Shown in pieces: positions 59,931 to 64,000 of a stretch of DNA of 64,000 bases. Each line of letters begins with the position of its first letter. Within the stretch, counting starts at the first letter, position 1. The position numbers and the translations under genes were made by a program. The notes under the pieces are model-generated. The model made no database searches, was not told the DNA's origin, and worked only from the letters and a program-made list of their open reading frames with translations. Source of the stretch: Macrotis lagotis (taxonomy: Eukaryota; Chordata; Mammalia; Peramelemorphia; Peramelidae); assembly GCF_037893015.1 (NCBI RefSeq), contig NC_133666.1:157030498-157094497 (forward strand). Direction: 5' to 3'.

Positions 59931-60069
59931 AAATAATACATAACATTGTTTAAAAAGCAGGAAATAAAAGTCAGTAAAACAATAACAACAACAACAACAA
60001 AACTCACTATATCCTAATCTAGGCAAATATGATTAGCATGACTGAAAAAAATGGAATTTATTTTATATG

Positions 60070-60255
60070 CCAAATCCCTTATTTTACATATGTGGGGAAA
60101 AAAGGCCTAAAAAAGTTAAGTGATTGGTCATAATGTAAGGATAGTAACTCATTATAGAATCTTGGTGAGTTGTCTTGGGCACAATATTAGAGGTGAGGCT
60201 TGAATCTAGGTCATCTGGGCTTGGAGGACTGATGGCTCTTCATCCAGCAGGTTTT
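60070..60255 (-). repeat. MIR-type relic
   Basis: ccttattttacatatgtggg, aaaagttaagtgattggtc and ggcttgaatctaggtcatct follow the reverse MIR order, with an extra stretch in the middle. Confidence 0.45.
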
Positions 60256-61134
60256 GTCATCTTTTTAAAGTGCCAAGAATTTTAACCATTTTCTACAATT
60301 TGCTGACTACAACAAGTAGTCACCCAAGAAGAATAATGATATTAAAAAGATGAGTTTTTAATAGCATGGGTAGTCAGGGGAATTATTTAAAGCACTACAC
60401 ATTTTCCCTTACATTATTCAATTCCATCTCCTCTTCCTATTTACATGTTCCCAGTTCATAATCCAAGATAAATGGGCTGTCCATCCAATTTCATGACACA
60501 ATCTGTTTTTCCTCTGTTGGGGATATGGAGAACTCACTGGTGTGTACCAATACTCTATGTAATGAGAACAATGTCTCCTGAAAACAGAAAAGACCTTTAG
60601 AACTTTTCCATAAACGGGGAATATCTGTGCTGTTTGTCCTGTGCAGATAAAATTTTATACATGACACTGATCAACATCTCTGGAAAGTTACATATATTCC
60701 TTTTTTATGCTTTGCTTGATAATATTAATAAGAACATAACAGATGATATGCATCAGTGGAAAAAGTTTACATACCTTAAGGTCCACAACAATGAAATAAT
60801 AGGTGTGTATTCTTCCACTTCCAAAATTTGTAAACATAAGGTGAGGAAAAGGAAGAATTATAACCTTATGATGAATATAATTATAGTTCTCATGAATAAA
60901 TAAGAATGGAGTTTTCTTTTCCACAGCAGTCTTAAACTTCATGGATTCTGATTTTCCATAGTGATTCAGCAATCATACTACTTGGAACCATGATATAGGG
61001 ATAACTATTTAATCCTTCGTGGCAACCAAGTTGCCACTGATTCCAGGAAGTAGTAGTGACCTGCTTAACTTGGATCACACAAAACATTTTACCAATTCTG
61101 CACTTGTATTTTATTTAGTAATTATTTGTGACTG

Positions 61135-61185
<51 letters not shown>
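61135..61185. repeat. (CA)n microsatellite
   Basis: About 25 perfect CA units. Confidence 0.97.
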
Positions 61186-61189
<4 letters not shown>

Positions 61190-61599
61190 AGTTAGGAAAA
61201 GAATAATGAAGACAGTGACCATGTTTTATCTAATTTTGTCTTGTACAACCCCTGTACCATAGTAACACTTAACCTTAGTTAATTTAGTTAACTTAATCAC
61301 AGTTAATTTAGTTTAACAGTACAGCTCTCTGCACCTGAAAAACTAAAGTTTGTCAGTTTTGTAGAGTATGTTTCTCCTACAGCTGCTGATATGTGTAATT
61401 TTACCACAGAAACTTTCTAAATAATTTTAGGAATTATTAGAGTACTCTGAACAGGTTGGCAATTTTTTTTAAAAAAAGGTCATGATAATTATAGGAAAGA
61501 TGAATTCAAATTTGGCCTCAAACACTAGATGTTTGAATCTGGGCAAGTCATTAGAAATAGTCTCATGTATGAAGAATATAGATAAGTATTGAAAAACTT

Positions 61600-61965
61600 A
61601 CTGGATGAAGAGGAAAATATGTAGACTGAGAAAAACAATATAAAAGATCACTGTAACAATGTAAACAACAAACCAGAAAGTGAATGCTACAGAATTATAA
61701 TGACTAGAACTGGCTGACTCTGGAGAAGAAATAAGAAAAATGTATCTCCCTTCCTTCATTGTAGAAGAGAGAGGGCTTTGGGTATGAGATATTGCTATAT
61801 ATAGATAATATATATAATAGATATGATGGTTAATTCTATTAAGTTTTCCTCTTTTCTTTTTTAAATCTTTGCTCCAAGAGAATGCACAGGATAAGTAAAG
61901 AGTTAGAAATTAATGTGATATAAAGACAAAAATTATCAATAAAAAATTAATTTCCCTTTTAAAAT
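61600..61965 (+). mobile_element. LINE 3' tail, marsupial type
   Basis: acagaattataatgactaga, gtatctcccttccttcattg, tttgggtatgagatattgc and attatcaataaaaaattaat follow the same kind of tail as 52600-52945. Short, 5'-truncated. Confidence 0.5.
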
Positions 61966-62329
61966 TCTGTTCTTCTCCTGATTTTCTCCATGCTATTTTA
62001 AACACTGACAATGGCTAAGCAATCACATTTATCAATCTTTCAGTATCTTTGGATGTAAGTTTATCTTGGTTTGCTGCCTTAAACTCAATACAGGGATGCA
62101 GAGTGCATTCTTCCTATCACCCCACTTATCTTGGATTTTAATTCCTTATTTTATTCTACCTTTCTTTCATATCTAAAAAAATATTCTTCTGGCAGGAAAA
62201 AAAAGAGAAGCAAAGATAAAGATTCAGTCATAATGACTTCTGTTTCTTATTATAATTCCAACATCCACCTGATGCAGCAGTACTATCTTCTATTCAACCC
62301 CCCCCCCTTCAAATAAAGCTCTAAAGTAG

Positions 62330-62790
62330 TGCTATCATAACCCCTTCCTCTCCAGGCAAATTAGGCTAGCTTTTCCTTAAAAGGTATCAAGACATTCTTT
62401 GAGACTTGGCTGGTTCAGGGTTCTTAAGATTGTTAAAGTCACTTCCTCACAGCCAACAAAACCAGCCTCAGGAGGTTCCAGAGGTACCTTAAGGTTTTGG
62501 CTGGTGGATCCCTGATGGGTAATGAATGGGCAAAGGAGCTTTGCAGAATCAACAAGAGGTATCTCTGATGGCTATCTTTATTGAATATTCCAACACCCTT
62601 CCTGTAAGGCTAAATAAAGTTTATTGTTGCTGTTAATTGCTGAGTAACTTACAATATCTCATTTTGTTCATAACTTAAACTATTGGGGAACTGGCCTAAG
62701 TAGGGCCCAGTTCAGAACAGAACTTGTTTTGATGCTGACTCAGCTCCTTCTGTTCTCTAAAGTTTTTGATATTTTAAAGGAACTGGAGCA
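62330..62790. other. Unassigned block, locally GC-richer
   Basis: Contains direct short motifs, an AATAAA at about 62612 and pyrimidine-rich stretches. It could be part of an old retroelement, but I recognise no family and see no matching ends. Confidence 0.3.
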
Positions 62791-63090
62791 CATTTTATTC
62801 AACTATATTTATGTCTTTTAAGATCAGTTTTATTGTGAAATGAATCATCAAGAAACATTTTGATAGACAAAGAACAAAATGAAATATATAAAACTGTGAA
62901 CTTGTCTAATCTCTATTCCTATCATAACTTCTAAGACAAAGTGGGGCTTTTCCTCATGTTTAGAAACAACCATAATAACCAGTTCTTTTTTTGCTAGTCA
63001 GAATGAGATGCAAATTAAAAATTCCTAGTGTTGGTTCCTCTTCTTCTTAAATGATAAAGCAAATCAAGAAATTATTAATTAGTCTGCTTT

Positions 63091-63115
63091 AGAGGGAGGG
63101 GGAGAAAGGGAGGGG

Positions 63116-63170
<55 letters not shown>

Positions 63171-63238
63171 GGAGGGAGAGAGAGAGAGAGGAGAGGGAGA
63201 GGGGGAGGGAGGGGGAGAGAGAGAGAGAGAGAGAGAGA
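63091..63238. repeat. 148-base homopurine GA tract
   Basis: Every base is A or G over 148 bases: GGGA blocks flank two (GA)n runs. It is the longest strand-asymmetric tract in the window. Open frames with Ser/Leu/Pro repeats on the minus strand come from it. Confidence 0.97.
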
Positions 63239-63504
63239 TTGAGAGAGAATCTAGAGAAAATGTTTGGATAACTGAATTCTCCATTCCAAGTTAATGATCT
63301 ATCATTTCTTGATCTCAACTATTTTGCTCTTTGTCTCCATGGGTCTACAGTATTTTCTGATAATAGTAATGTTAATAAATGAACTCAAAGGTCTATACTG
63401 CTGGAGTCACAGAAACATAGAGTCCCTAACTATATAGCATCAGAGATACATGAAAACCTATACTCTTGGAGATGAGAAGCACTGCGACATATTCATTATT
63501 TTGA

Positions 63505-63785
63505 TGTTGTTTAGTCATTTCAATAAACTTCAATAAACTTCAAATAAACTTCAAAGAAGTTTATTTCAAACAAAAACTTCAAAGAAGTTTATTTCAATAA
63601 ACTTTAAAGAAGTTGGAATAGTTTGCCATTTCCTCCTCCAGTTCATTTTAAAGATATAGAAACAGGCAAACTAGTTTAACTGACTTGCTCAGGGTCAAAC
63701 AGTTACAAAGTGACTGAGTACAAATTTGAATTCAGATCTTCCTCACTCCAGGTCCAGCTCTCTATCGACTACTCTTCCTGGCGTC
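63505..63785 (-). repeat. MAR1-like CORE-SINE with expanded internal repeats
   Basis: Reverse-strand head gatgttgtttagtcattt, then a block of repeated ataaacttca units and gaagtttattt inverted units (63520-63612), then gtttgccatttcctcctcca, cagggtcaaacagttacaaa, gaattcagatcttcctcact and ccagctctctatcgacta. The repeats replace the usual ttggggttttcttggcaaag part. Confidence 0.7.
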
Positions 63786-64000
63786 TATCTTTCTTACTGT
63801 TCAGTATTTACTCTCAGAAAACCAATCTTCCTGCTTCCTTAGTGACTGAGAAATTGCAACAATTTCCTACATCACAGATCCCTTAAAGGTGAGACCCCCA
63901 TTAGAATTTACCATGAAAAATTATTAGAATTTCCTAACAGCCAAGAACTCCCACCTTCTCCTCTCCTAAACCCTGTGATTAAGAGTCAACAACGACTAAC
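63786..64000. other. Right edge, nothing recognised
   Basis: No exon, repeat or RNA gene recognised in the last 215 bases. Confidence 0.5.

Larger units (their letters stand above)
37685..64000 (-). other. SRFBP1: Presumed SRFBP1 intron 3 (continues past the window edge)
   Basis: Scanning by eye for the reverse complement of the expected exon 3 (human ...NQRRAQRLLEEIHAMK) found no candidate ending in a donor, so exons 1-3 are probably beyond 64000. The stretch is repeat-rich as listed. Unlisted parts, for example about 37.7-38.7, 40.4-42.5, 47.0-47.6, 48.0-49.4, 51.0-52.6, 53.0-54.4, 60.3-61.1 and 62.0-62.3 kb, show no gene, RNA or element I can name. Confidence 0.6.

Noticed and set aside
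62330-62790. Possible second LTR-like block
   Set aside because: An AATAAA alone is not enough; no matching ends or flanking duplication were seen.
63075-63318. Ser/Leu/Pro repeat frames
   Set aside because: Translation of the GA tract; same for 39080-39568.

Overview
The window is vertebrate nuclear DNA, AT-rich, intron-dominated and packed with retroelements. The organism is almost certainly a marsupial. About a dozen young tRNA-type CORE-SINEs of the marsupial MAR1/WSINE kind are present, several with intact target-site duplications, together with marsupial-style L1 and half-L1 (HAL1) copies, L2, MIR and a few hAT/pogo relics. The SINE subtype (head ggggcagctaggtggcgcag, tail reading ccacttaaccccattgcctt) fits an Australian marsupial better than an opossum, but the species cannot be fixed by eye. 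There are no bacterial-type operons, CRISPR arrays or phage genes.

Two host genes lie tail to tail. At the left, on the plus strand, is the 3' end of LOX (lysyl oxidase): coding exon 6 (327-442), a 2.37-kb intron, and a last exon that contributes only one base of a Pro codon, a Tyr codon and the stop (2813-2819), followed by a long 3' UTR. The best distal poly(A) signal is at 6680-6685. From 18.8 kb to the right edge, on the minus strand, lies SRFBP1 (serum response factor binding protein 1, a BUD22-family protein). Five in-frame coding exons (37613-37684, 25876-25957, 24492-25191, 21886-21923, 18756-18943) give 359 residues, matching human residue 67 to the C-terminus. The first ~66 codons are not visible and probably lie beyond the right edge, which would make 37.7-64 kb one large intron. 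The LOX-SRFBP1 convergent order agrees with the human 5q23 arrangement as I remember it.

The ~10-kb space between the two 3' ends holds a 7SL (SRP) RNA relic (6.9-7.04 kb), a nearly full-length HAL1 (7.5-10.3 kb) with a SINE inside it, about 1.3 kb without a recognisable element, a rearranged L1/HAL1 copy with a SINE and an internal inverted segment (about 12.1-14.5 kb), and a minus-strand HAL1 piece (15.6-16.8 kb) that ends just past the presumed SRFBP1 poly(A) site.

SRFBP1 introns 4-7 hold L2, L1, SINE and MIR copies and long CA tracts. The 37.7-64 kb part carries more L1, L2 and SINE copies, a second HAL1 (about 55.0-59.5 kb) into which a SINE and a fossil solo LTR have inserted, DNA-transposon relics, and a 148-base pure purine tract at 63.1 kb. 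I see no undescribed gene system. What is worth a second look is mostly genome-structural: nested and inverted retroelements, the 7SL relic, repeat tracts inside the LOX 3' UTR, and the missing 5' exons of SRFBP1.
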